Part shown: in pieces, positions 1-7,800 of the stretch | Layout of the letters: each line of letters starts with the position of its first letter | Numbering within the stretch: the first letter of the stretch is position 1 | NCBI RefSeq assembly: GCF_007741515.1 | Contig: NZ_CP036263.1 | Coordinates: forward strand, 1,612,001-1,676,000 | Length of the DNA stretch: 64,000 bases | Source of the DNA: Adhaeretor mobilis | GTDB taxonomy: Bacteria > Planctomycetota > Planctomycetia > Pirellulales > Lacipirellulaceae | Reading direction: 5' to 3' | Translations under genes and position numbers: made by a program | Notes under the pieces: model-generated | Told to the model about the DNA's origin: nothing | Database searches by the model: none | What the model saw: only the letters and a program-made list of their open reading frames with translations

Positions 1-563
1 TCAACAGCCGGCTGTTGAGCCTGGCGAGTGATGTCTGGGGTTTGAGTCTGGCTAGGCTGGGCATACTCGGCAGGATTCTCAAAATCGCATGCCACTGGGT
101 TTTCACTCTCAATGTCAGAGACCATTCCGGAGATCCGCCATTTGCCCTCGATAAGCCGTAAGGCCCAGAGAGTTTGTTCGTTGTAGCGATTGCCGTCCAC
201 GTCGAGGTCTGACCAGACAGCGTCGACAGTCGCTCGCTGCGCATCGTGCTGTTCAACGGTCCCTACGCGGAAACTGGCCGTTTCACTGGCAGGCATGACG
301 ATGCAGCGGTCGTGACGCTCCAGCAACTGATGAGCGATCGGCGTCAGGCGAGCGTTCGCGACGTTGGTTTTCCCCTGGCGCAAGGCTTCGAGGAATTCGT
401 AGACGACTCGCTCCGATTGATCGGTGGGTATCTGTTGGGCCTGGGATTGACCAGTGGCAACTGGACCAGCCGGACTAGCTGCTGCTGAGGAAGTGTCGGA
501 ACCGCCACAACCGGTGCAAACAAGCGGGGCGGACAGGGCAAGCAACAATGTAAAGCGAATCAT
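1..563 (-). CDS. Partial secreted lipoprotein, C-terminus beyond the window
   Basis: The minus strand is open for 187 codons from the ATG at 563-561 to the window edge, so the C-terminus is not seen. The N-terminus (MIRFTLLLALSAPLVCTGC) is a short hydrophobic signal ending in a near-lipobox with Cys19 as the likely lipidated residue; the -3 position is Cys, so the box is imperfect. After a low-complexity Ser/Ala/Gln linker there is an alpha/beta domain of about 100 residues (ERVVYEFLEALRQGKTNVA, then EGKWRISGM) that resembles NTF2-like or DUF4878-type lipoprotein domains in layout. That similarity is an inference by eye. Function unknown; probably anchored in the envelope. Confidence 0.65.
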   Translation of the reverse strand, partial: MIRFTLLLALSAPLVCTGCGGSDTSSAAASPAGPVATGQSQAQQIPTDQSERVVYEFLEALRQGKTNVANARLTPIAHQLLERHDRCIVMPASETASFRVGTVEQHDAQRATVDAVWSDLDVDGNRYNEQTLWALRLIEGKWRISGMVSDIESENPVACDFENPAEYAQPSQTQTPDITRQAQQPAV

Positions 564-760
564 ATCGGGAAGTCTCCAGCAGTGGGCATGACCATTCACA
601 CGGGGCGGGAGTGTGCCAAATGGCCCGCAGCGGGTCAAGCCGACCTAGAGCGACAATTGAAGAAGACGCTGCTAGCATTTTGCTAGTTCCTTACGTACAG
701 TTGCGCGCTCAAGGATGCGACAGGCCACTGGGTGAGGCGTAGCTTGCCGGATGGCCGTTC

Positions 761-2272
761 TTACCCAGCCAGTGTCGCATCCAGCGTCTTCTGGTCGCGC
801 TGGTAGATTGCTAGCTGCGTTTCGAAAGTCGAGAGCGGAACTTCCCAGACAGGGTCGGTATCCACATGCGACTGGCAGTGCGCGACTAGCAAACGATACA
901 AGAACTTGAAGAGATGCCGCGGCACTCTTAATGTTGCGAACGCGTCGATGAGCCGCCGTTCGTCGATTGTATCGTCGAAGAGCATTTGTAGCCGTGGCTG
1001 CTGGTTTTCGGTGCCACAGGCAGCAACGCGAGCGTTGGCCAAATCATAGAGCGATTGGCCGGTCCATTCCAGTGAGGGCACCATGTTTTGCTTGTCGAGT
1101 CTTGCACGCTGAAAAAAGTCGCGGTCTTCGTTCAAAGCGTACTCAGATAGCTCCGCTGGAAGTAGCAATTTCAACCCAAAGCCCGGTTGCTTGAGGAACT
1201 TGTTGTCCAACAGCGGCCACACAAACGCTTTCATCTTAGGCAACGCGCCGCCGGTGAGGTGCGGCTCGTCTACTCGATCCACAAGCACGACCACGCCGGC
1301 ATAACCGAGCGCCTGTAGTACTCCTTGGAACTTGTAGAGCAGTTCATAGCGATCGTCCGTGCGATATTTATTCGGCAGGGGCTGTCCGTTGATGTCGCGA
1401 CCGGAGAACTGCATGAGCACCTGACGCAACGGGTGGGAATCGCGATTGATCGCCCGTAGGTGCTTCGACACACCCCGAGCCTGCATCCACCATCGCCAAA
1501 CTTGTGCCATCCAGGGTGCCCAGCCCAGGGCAATGATAAGCCAAGGCCAAACCGTAGCGAGCCAGCTGTAATTCTTCGTGTAGAGTATCGTGCCAATGAC
1601 GGCCGATTTGACTGCCACACCAATGCCACGGATGAACCAACTTTGCCATGGGTAGTAGCGCAATCGCTTTCGCAGGCGGTACCAGCGCGACTGAAACGTC
1701 TCAGTCAGTGAATTGTCGTAGCAGGCAGAAAGCAGTAGGAGATCGCGTTTCTGAAAACGGTCGAGTCGTTTCGCCGCGTCGGAGGGCAGCTTATTAACCT
1801 GCTCTCCGTTGCCGTTACTGCCATTGCCATTTCGGCGTACCCCTAGCACCTGATCCACTACGTCCGTCACGCCGAGGGACAGGATCGAATCCATGTGGTC
1901 CCATAGCTTCCATTCGGCTAGCACCTTATCGGGGCTGCGGCGCTTGCGACTGCTCAACCGGTCGGCAAATCGATCGAGAAATGGATTGAAGTCGTCGTAC
2001 TCGATGACAAACACCTTCGAGTCGGAGTCCCTCTGGTTGTGCTCGTGCAGTTGGTTGGCAATCTGCAATCGCATGGCCGTCTTGCCGGCACCTTTTTCGC
2101 CAAACACGATCGACGTGGCAGGGCTGGACGGATCGCCGTAGATTTTGTCCCAGTTGGGATGAAACACGCTGCTGCGGCACCGACCTTGAAAGACAGGATC
2201 GGTCTGCGCATCCTCATCGGCAAACGGGTTTGCCCCCAGGCCGTGATGTTCGAGCAAGTCGTGGAGGTTCAT
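761..2272 (-). CDS. KAP-like membrane P-loop ATPase
   Basis: A 503-residue protein when started at the ATG at 2272; an upstream ATG at 2332 would add 20 residues, but the product MNLHDLLEHHGLGANPF looks like a more natural N-terminus. Walker A is GEKGAGKT (about residues 58-65) and Walker B is VVVLVDRVDE (about 327-336). Between them lie two hydrophobic segments (about 213-232 and 238-260), so the nucleotide-binding domain is interrupted by a membrane hairpin, which is the layout known for KAP-family NTPases. A Gly/Asn-rich stretch lies near residues 148-157. Family membership is inferred from architecture. The partner and substrate are unknown; KAP ATPases are generally membrane-associated. 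Confidence 0.75.
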   Translation of the reverse strand: MNLHDLLEHHGLGANPFADEDAQTDPVFQGRCRSSVFHPNWDKIYGDPSSPATSIVFGEKGAGKTAMRLQIANQLHEHNQRDSDSKVFVIEYDDFNPFLDRFADRLSSRKRRSPDKVLAEWKLWDHMDSILSLGVTDVVDQVLGVRRNGNGSNGNGEQVNKLPSDAAKRLDRFQKRDLLLLSACYDNSLTETFQSRWYRLRKRLRYYPWQSWFIRGIGVAVKSAVIGTILYTKNYSWLATVWPWLIIALGWAPWMAQVWRWWMQARGVSKHLRAINRDSHPLRQVLMQFSGRDINGQPLPNKYRTDDRYELLYKFQGVLQALGYAGVVVLVDRVDEPHLTGGALPKMKAFVWPLLDNKFLKQPGFGLKLLLPAELSEYALNEDRDFFQRARLDKQNMVPSLEWTGQSLYDLANARVAACGTENQQPRLQMLFDDTIDERRLIDAFATLRVPRHLFKFLYRLLVAHCQSHVDTDPVWEVPLSTFETQLAIYQRDQKTLDATLAG

Positions 2273-2433
2273 GGTTGCTTTCGTTTGCAATAGGCCGACC
2301 GGCGACGGCATGTTGCACAAACGCAACGCCACCGTTTTATTATAGTGCGCTTAGGCACTTGCGGCAGCGATTCTCGGTTGCGCGGGCAGGAACCGTTGGC
2401 CGGTCGTACGGGTTATTGCTAAAATAACAGTGA

Positions 2434-2452
2434 GCCGCTCGCGGCTTAGCCG
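2434..2452 (-). repeat. Dispersed 19-nt palindromic repeat, copy 1
   Basis: This is a minus-strand copy of CGGCTAAGCCGCGAGCGGC. The internal CCGC(A/G)AGCGG can fold on itself. It lies in the gap between the divergent genes at 2272 and 2525. Other copies start at 3093, 5827, 55690 and 62394. Confidence 0.7.
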
Positions 2453-2524
2453 CTACGCCATCGACTGCACGCGGCTATTCACCGCAACTGCCGAGCAACT
2501 TCTCAACCATTGGAGAGTCGCAAT

Positions 2525-3010
2525 ATGCCGCCAGCCCCGGAACTAACCGCAAGAGAAGAACCTCGCTACGGCTACTTCGCCCACTGGCCCGAAGATGGCG
2601 ACGCCTGGTTGCATCCCGAGGATGTCGAGTTGGCCCGCACGCTCATCCCCAGCGACCGCGTGTTCCGGCGAGAGCGTGCGGAAGACGACGAATTCGACCG
2701 GCTCGTTTACGGTGACAAGGCAATACGAGTGAAGCCGGCGCTTTGGAATGAAGTGCAGGGAGAAGGGTACGAGATCGGCCAGTGGGTCGAGGTTCTCTCC
2801 CGCGGTATGAAAAACACGCCGCAAACCGCCGTCATTCGCGAAATTCACTGGGACCATAAGCAGCGAGCGCTACGTTACCAAATTCGCCACAATGAAGACC
2901 TCGTGCCGAATTTCTACGCGGCTGAGGACTTGCGTCCGGTTGAGACCACACCTGAGGCGGCAGAGCCGGTGGTGATTGAACCTAGTGGGGAAGCCGAGGA
3001 GCTAGCGTAG
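2525..3010 (+). CDS. Conserved hypothetical protein
   Basis: A 161-residue soluble protein. The ATG at 2525 is chosen because GGAGAG at 2512-2517 sits eight bases upstream as a ribosome-binding site; a TTG at 2510 would overlap that site. The N-terminal half is acidic and aromatic (YGYFAHWPEDGDAWLHPEDV) and looks like a compact globular domain. The middle (GYEIGQWVEVLSRGMKNTP) followed by IREIHWDHKQRALRYQI suggests a small beta-barrel-like segment. The last 20 residues are Glu/Pro-rich. No signal peptide or membrane segment is visible. It is divergent from the KAP-like ATPase. I do not recognise the family and assign no function. Confidence 0.8.
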   Translation: MPPAPELTAREEPRYGYFAHWPEDGDAWLHPEDVELARTLIPSDRVFRRERAEDDEFDRLVYGDKAIRVKPALWNEVQGEGYEIGQWVEVLSRGMKNTPQTAVIREIHWDHKQRALRYQIRHNEDLVPNFYAAEDLRPVETTPEAAEPVVIEPSGEAEELA

Positions 3011-3092
3011 GTCGCAATAAGCAACGCGCAGTTACGGCATGGTGCGCCGTATGAGGTGTGCCAGTTGAGGGGCCAACTTTGAGAGGATGGCA

Positions 3093-3108
3093 GCTAAGCC
3101 GCAAGCGG
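3093..3108 (+). repeat. Dispersed 19-nt palindromic repeat, partial copy 2
   Basis: GCTAAGCCGCAAGCGG lies just beyond the stop codon of the minus-strand membrane protein gene. It is a 16-nt match to the core of the repeat also seen at 2434, 5827, 55690 and 62394. Confidence 0.6.
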
Positions 3109-4980
3109 TTAGGGTTGGGCTTCCTTATCTTCCAACTCTTCTTCGAGCGTGTCGAGTTCTGCCTGTTCGGCGGCTAGCTCAGCAGCTTCTGCAGCAGCGG
3201 CTTCTGCCTCTAAACGCTCGCGCTCAAAATGGGATTCGAGGGTAACGTCGTTTTCATCGCCCAAGTGGTCGTCAAGGCTGTACCTTCCAGCCTCATCAGT
3301 GCCGTTGGCACCAATGGTGTAGAGCAAGTACTGATTCTCATCAAGTCGTCGGTAGCGCAACAGTCCACCAGCGGGGTCGAACGGGTCTACCAATGATTCG
3401 AGTCCCCTGATGGGCGAAGTTTCTTCCAGCGAGTCGGGTAAGCGATCATAGGCGGCGCGATAGTCTTCTATCGCAATGGCCGCCAGTAGCAACCGCACTT
3501 CCATTTCGTTGCGTTTGCGTGCCTGGAGATAGCCCTGGTTTTCCCAACGGTTTGCCTGAGCATCGTACGACTGAAGGTAAATCCGCAGAGCACCAATCCA
3601 TCCGGTTGCGTATATCTCCCAAATTTGATCACGTTCGATAAATTCTTCTGCGGACTCAAGTCCGTTGAGATATGCGGACAGTCGCCGGGCTACTTGTTTA
3701 CGTTGAGACTCGTCGAGTTCTCGATGAATCTCGTTAATCCCGTACTTGCCCATCCCGCTACACGCGATACCGACGAGATCGTCAATAAGCAGACCACCTT
3801 GGGATATTCGAGCACCATAGTCTACCAAGTCGAGATTGGTATCGAGCGATTGTTGCCATCGCCCGTTCATGGCATGGACACCTCCCACTTCTGTCATAGC
3901 GCGAGCCAAGCTTCGGAGTGATGAGATGTTTGCCAAATCCGTATCAATGTCGTACTGAATGCGCACGACGGAAGGCAGAGCGAGAGTGTCGTGAACTTCT
4001 GAAACAACGCTATCGACTTCAGCCGCCGCTGCCTCGCGTTGTGACTTGGTAGCAACAGAGCTGTCGAAATTTCCATTGACGATTGCGGTTTCGGTTGTCT
4101 TGGCGAGTCCGACAAGTTGCTCGTAGCCGTTGGGATTTGGGTACGTGACATCATGTTTTGCAGGCGGGGTAGCAAGGTGCCAGTAAGTGACCATGGGAAA
4201 TGATGCCATTACAAGTACGCAGACTACGGACATCGTCGTAGCAAAACGTGAGGGTGCCGCGGAGCCAAGTGAGAATAGCTTGAACGTTGCAGCCGTAAGT
4301 ACGAGGTGAGTCAATCCTATCACTAGCCAAATTCCTGTACCTTGATCGGCGAGAAACTCTCCCAGCTGAGCAAGCAATCCCTGGGGCGCCTTTGACATAA
4401 ATAGACTGCTCATGAAACTGTCATATTCAACGAACGCGACTACGATCCAGTCCGAATATGCGGCGATGAGAGCGAATGCCAAGCTACCCAGGATCGCAAA
4501 ACAAGCTGCGATAGCCAGTCGCTTACCACTGGAAGTGGTAATCCAATATGCCAGTGAAGTGATCAAACCGACGGCAAACCCATTGAATGTTGGATACAGC
4601 CAAGTGATCTCTGTGAGCCCCATGGTCTCAGGCTGACCACTAGGAAACTGGCTGGCCACTGCTAGAAGATACGACACCACCACTGTCGCCAGCAACATAT
4701 CGCCCATGCCAAACTGAAAGCCTCCGCCGGCGACTCGCGCTTCCTTCGGCTTTCGATTCTGAATCCAGCGCGTGATTATTACAGCTGCGATTACGGTTAT
4801 TCCCTGCACCGTCAGAGTCACCAATGGTTCGCAAGCCGGTATTGCCAGCAACGGCGCGAGTGTGCCCAAGAACACTGCTGTGCGGACGAACCAATGCCGT
4901 GTACTGGTTGCCGCCCACAGAGCCAGCAGACCCACGCACGTGAATGTGCAGGTCAGCAAGAGGGTGAGGGCAAATAGCAT
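3109..4980 (-). CDS. Large multi-pass membrane protein of unknown function
   Basis: A 623-residue protein with about seven hydrophobic segments in the first 275 residues (signal-like MLFALTLLLTCTFTCVGLLA, then MLLATVVVSYLLAVA and others), followed by a soluble, largely helical domain. Near the C-terminus the stretch LLAAIAIEDYRAAYDRLPDS plus DPFDPAGGLLRYR and LLYTIGANGTDE resembles the pseudopilin/GspG-like C-terminal module common in planctomycete hypotheticals. The last 45 residues are almost only Glu/Ala/Leu. A GGAG lies about 12 bases upstream of the start. It is separated from the next upstream gene by a 12-bp hairpin. The function is not recognised; it is probably an inner-membrane protein with an exposed C-terminal domain. 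Confidence 0.75.
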   Translation of the reverse strand: MLFALTLLLTCTFTCVGLLALWAATSTRHWFVRTAVFLGTLAPLLAIPACEPLVTLTVQGITVIAAVIITRWIQNRKPKEARVAGGGFQFGMGDMLLATVVVSYLLAVASQFPSGQPETMGLTEITWLYPTFNGFAVGLITSLAYWITTSSGKRLAIAACFAILGSLAFALIAAYSDWIVVAFVEYDSFMSSLFMSKAPQGLLAQLGEFLADQGTGIWLVIGLTHLVLTAATFKLFSLGSAAPSRFATTMSVVCVLVMASFPMVTYWHLATPPAKHDVTYPNPNGYEQLVGLAKTTETAIVNGNFDSSVATKSQREAAAAEVDSVVSEVHDTLALPSVVRIQYDIDTDLANISSLRSLARAMTEVGGVHAMNGRWQQSLDTNLDLVDYGARISQGGLLIDDLVGIACSGMGKYGINEIHRELDESQRKQVARRLSAYLNGLESAEEFIERDQIWEIYATGWIGALRIYLQSYDAQANRWENQGYLQARKRNEMEVRLLLAAIAIEDYRAAYDRLPDSLEETSPIRGLESLVDPFDPAGGLLRYRRLDENQYLLYTIGANGTDEAGRYSLDDHLGDENDVTLESHFERERLEAEAAAAEAAELAAEQAELDTLEEELEDKEAQP

Positions 4981-4997
4981 GAGAGTGCGATCTCCAT

Positions 4998-5033
4998 GTA
5001 GGCCGTAACTGCGCGTTGCTTGTTACGGCCTAC
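4998..5033 (-). terminator. Inverted repeat between two codirectional genes, terminator-like
   Basis: GTAGGCCGTAAC at 4998-5009 and GTTACGGCCTAC at 5022-5033 form a perfect 12-bp stem with a 12-nt loop. There is no T-run. It lies between the stop of the 5043-5786 gene and the start of the 3109-4980 gene. The loop plus one arm (20 nt) recurs in inverted orientation at 3019-3038, on the far side of the same gene. The GTAGG/CCTAC ends are shared with the palindromes at 42894 and 51077. Confidence 0.6.
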
Positions 5034-5042
5034 GACTCTGCT

Positions 5043-5786
5043 TCAGTTAGGCGCGTACTTCGCACGCTTAGCCATCGCACGATAATCTTTCGCCGCGGCG
5101 TCCACCGTCTTTGCGGGGCCGTAGAATTTTACGAACCAAGTGCCGTGCTTTTCGGTGGGGATGATGAGCCCCAACATGCGATAGTTGGGCAGCGTGACGG
5201 ACGGACCAAGGGGGCCGCGGGGGCGCTCGCTGAAAGTGCCTCGTAGGTCTACCAGCGTAGCAGTCACGCCGACGGCTTTGATTTTTTCCGTGTAAAAGCC
5301 TTCTTTGTCTGCCTTGGGAGGTTGGCCTTTGTCGTCGGCTTTCAACTCACTTAGGCCGCCACCCTTCTCGCTTTTGAATTGACTGATCCAACGCTGCACG
5401 TTCGCTTCCACACCGCCAGTGGCACTCATGATGGTCAGCCGACCTGGCTTGCCTGCCGCTTCGTCCTCGACATCATCGGACTCTTCGCTTTTGCTACTTT
5501 TGGGCGCAGGCACGGCGAATTCGTACTTGAGAATGAAGCTGCGCGGCTTGACCGACTTCCACTCGGTGGGTAACGAAAGCGTGAGAGCGCCGTCGGCCAG
5601 TTCCAGCTCTTGTAGCTTCTGTTTCTGAATTCTCTGCGCTGGGGCTTTCTCGGCAGGCTGCTTCACTTCAACGACTGGCGTACCGGGCTCCTGGGCTACG
5701 GCGAAACCGCAAGCGAGAGTTGCCACCAACGAGCAGAGACACTTGTAGGGGCGATAAGAAAACTGTGTATTAGAAATGCTGTGCAT
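5043..5786 (-). CDS. Secreted hypothetical protein
   Basis: A 247-residue protein with a signal peptide (hydrophobic CLCSLVATLACGFAVAQ, likely cleavage after AVA at about residue 31). The mature part has a Lys/Gln-rich linker and then alternating beta-strand-like segments (LELADGALTLSLPTEWKSV, MLGLIIPTEKHGTWFVKFYG). The C-terminus TVDAAAKDYRAMAKRAK resembles the end of planctomycete secreted proteins that contain a PsbP- or DUF1795-like fold; that similarity is a guess. It follows the zinc-ribbon/GYF gene by only 15 bases and is probably cotranscribed with it. Probable location is periplasmic. Confidence 0.75.
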   Translation of the reverse strand: MHSISNTQFSYRPYKCLCSLVATLACGFAVAQEPGTPVVEVKQPAEKAPAQRIQKQKLQELELADGALTLSLPTEWKSVKPRSFILKYEFAVPAPKSSKSEESDDVEDEAAGKPGRLTIMSATGGVEANVQRWISQFKSEKGGGLSELKADDKGQPPKADKEGFYTEKIKAVGVTATLVDLRGTFSERPRGPLGPSVTLPNYRMLGLIIPTEKHGTWFVKFYGPAKTVDAAAKDYRAMAKRAKYAPN

Positions 5787-5801
5787 CGTATTGAAATCCT
5801 A

Positions 5802-6677
5802 TCAAGTTGCTGGGGGAGACTCTTCTGCCGCTTGCGGCTTAGCCGCATCGTCATTCTGCGTTGTCTCTTCTGGTACCGGCATTTCTTCTACGGGTGCAAC
5901 AACAACGGGCTTCTCTGTTGGTTTCTTTTCGGTGGACTTATTCCCAAGCAGCACCCATGCAAGGAGCCCGGCTAGGGCGAGTGTCAGTACGCCGAGTGCA
6001 ATAGTGATGATCTTGTTGCGTTTCTTTTTCTTTTCGCGTTTTAGTCGGCGAGCTTCGGCTGCACTATTTGTCGAGCCGTCTGAAGAGCTCGCTTGTTGAG
6101 ACGCGACCTCAGATGCGGTTTCCTGAATTACAGGGGCGACCGCTCCAGCGGCGGCAACCATGGCGGGCACGGCTTCGACGGGAGGAGAGGCTGGCTTTGT
6201 GGCGCTGAGCTCCGCAATGGCATCGGCCCCAGGCTTCCAGTCTTCCCAGCCGGTGCGCCAGGTCCAGCTATCGGCGGCAACGCGACCTTCGTCGATCCAC
6301 CCTCGCATGACATCGGTGCTGGCGGGGCCGAACTGCTCGCCGGTGGTGGAGCGAACGTACCAAATAACTTCTTCAGTGGCGGGCTCCGGCGCCACAACTG
6401 GTTCAAGAGGGGGCGGCGAAGGCGTAAGCGGGGGGGCAGGAGTTGCTGACGGCTCTGCCGCCGGTTCAGGAGCTGTTTTACTAGCTGTTTTACTAGCTGT
6501 TTTAGCAGCTGGTTTGGCAAGCTCTTCGCTCGGACGCGACGCTTGCGATTTCATCGTCTCCTCGACCTGAGGGACTACGATCTTCGCCTTGCATTGTGGG
6601 CAAATCGCGCGGCGTCCGGCGAGTTCTGCCTTCACGTTGAGTTTATGCCCGTTGGGGCAGGCGAACCGAATGCCCAT
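5802..6677 (-). CDS. Zinc-ribbon and GYF-domain membrane protein
   Basis: A 291-residue protein started at the ATG at 6677, because the product MGIRFACPNGHKLNVKAE begins directly with the zinc ribbon; an ATG at 6851 would add 58 unrelated residues. Cys7/His11 and CPQC at 26-29 form the N-terminal ribbon. A Pro/Ala/Lys-rich linker follows. Residues about 103-157 (WYVRSTTGEQFGP ... WTWRTGWEDWKPG) form a GYF_2-type domain, a fold associated with peptide binding. A single membrane helix lies at about 223-245 after a KREKKKKRNK basic patch. The C-tail is Pro/Glu-rich and contains repeat copy 3 at 5827-5845. The combination is typical of planctomycetes. A scaffold or sensor role is inference only. 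Confidence 0.85.
   Translation of the reverse strand: MGIRFACPNGHKLNVKAELAGRRAICPQCKAKIVVPQVEETMKSQASRPSEELAKPAAKTASKTASKTAPEPAAEPSATPAPPLTPSPPPLEPVVAPEPATEEVIWYVRSTTGEQFGPASTDVMRGWIDEGRVAADSWTWRTGWEDWKPGADAIAELSATKPASPPVEAVPAMVAAAGAVAPVIQETASEVASQQASSSDGSTNSAAEARRLKREKKKKRNKIITIALGVLTLALAGLLAWVLLGNKSTEKKPTEKPVVVAPVEEMPVPEETTQNDDAAKPQAAEESPPAT
5827..5845 (-). repeat. Dispersed 19-nt palindromic repeat, copy 3, inside a coding region
   Basis: A minus-strand copy of CGGCTAAGCCGCAAGCGGC lies within the last codons of the GYF-domain gene and encodes part of its low-complexity tail. This suggests insertion into, or extension of, the 3' end of the reading frame. Confidence 0.65.
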
Positions 6678-6879
6678 GGCGTGTGCTAGATCATAAAAAG
6701 ACGTGTGTGACCTCGAAACGTTCCATACTTCAGTGTATCCAGCGCCGGAAGTCGCGAGAAGCCGCTGACAGGCCCGGCATGGGTGATTATAGTGCCACGG
6801 CACAGGAATGAACGGGTTTTGCGGGTTGACCGCGATCTGCCTGTTCGGCATCTAACGACAAGCCCTAGAGAATTCAGCA

Positions 6880-7689
6880 ATGACAACCTGGGAAATTATC
6901 CTGCTGGCGATCGTGCAAGGACTCACGGAATTTCTGCCAGTAAGCAGTTCAGGCCACCTAGTGGTCGCCAACGCGCTGCTGGAAGCCTTCGGCAGTGAGC
7001 CTGTGCAAGACCTTGTCGAGGTGAGCGTCGTGCTACACCTGGGCACGCTGGCCGCAGTGCTGATCTTCTACCGCAAAGAAATCGTCGGTCTGCTGTCGAA
7101 AGACTCCAAGGCCATCATGCCGCTGATCGTGGCCACGGTTCCGGCGGTAATCATTGGTCTCACTATCAAAAAGGGATTGCCCGAGCACTTGGAGAAAACG
7201 GTGCTAGAGAGCCCACTGCTGGCGGGGTTCATGTTTCCGATCACGGCGGTTGCGCTCTGGTGGATTTCTCGCCAACAGCCAGGTGAGGGTGAGTACACGG
7301 AACTGACCCCCGGCAAAGCGTTGAAAATTGGTTTGCTTCAAGCATTCGCGCTCCTGCCGGGAATATCGCGGAGCGGAGCCACGATTGTCGGGGGGCTGGC
7401 GATGGGATTGAAACGCGAAGCCGCGGCCACGTTTGCCTTTCTCATGGCCATCCCCGCAATCGGCGGCGGAGGGTTGCTCGAGGGGCTAGAAGCCTACCAG
7501 GAAGGTACCACGGGCACGCCAATCGGCACGCTGCTGATTGGCTTTATCATTTCCATGATCGTAGGACTAGCCGCTCTGAAGCTCGTGATCCACTGGGTAA
7601 AGGCAGGACGACTGGCGATGTTCGCCTACTATCTTGTGCCACTAGGCGTTGCGGTGGTGGCGTGGAGACTAACAAGCGGACTGCATTGA
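6880..7689 (+). CDS. uppP: Undecaprenyl-diphosphatase (UppP/BacA family)
   Basis: A 269-residue integral membrane enzyme that dephosphorylates undecaprenyl diphosphate so the lipid carrier can be reused for peptidoglycan and other envelope glycans. The length is typical of the family. The two catalytic signatures are present: GLTEFLPVSSSGHL (about residues 15-28) and LPGISRSGAT (about 158-167). About eight hydrophobic segments span the protein. It is divergent from the GYF gene across about 200 bases and convergent with the phosphatase gene downstream, so it is probably monocistronic. The family is also linked to bacitracin resistance. Confidence 0.96.
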   Translation: MTTWEIILLAIVQGLTEFLPVSSSGHLVVANALLEAFGSEPVQDLVEVSVVLHLGTLAAVLIFYRKEIVGLLSKDSKAIMPLIVATVPAVIIGLTIKKGLPEHLEKTVLESPLLAGFMFPITAVALWWISRQQPGEGEYTELTPGKALKIGLLQAFALLPGISRSGATIVGGLAMGLKREAAATFAFLMAIPAIGGGGLLEGLEAYQEGTTGTPIGTLLIGFIISMIVGLAALKLVIHWVKAGRLAMFAYYLVPLGVAVVAWRLTSGLH

Positions 7690-7800
7690 GTGCTACATGA
7701 ATTCGTCGCGCATCGTGGCTCTGCAAATTGGACTCGCACAATTCGCCGCAGTGCTTGCACCGCGATAGGAAGCCTCTCGTCAGAGAGTCCCAAGAAACTC

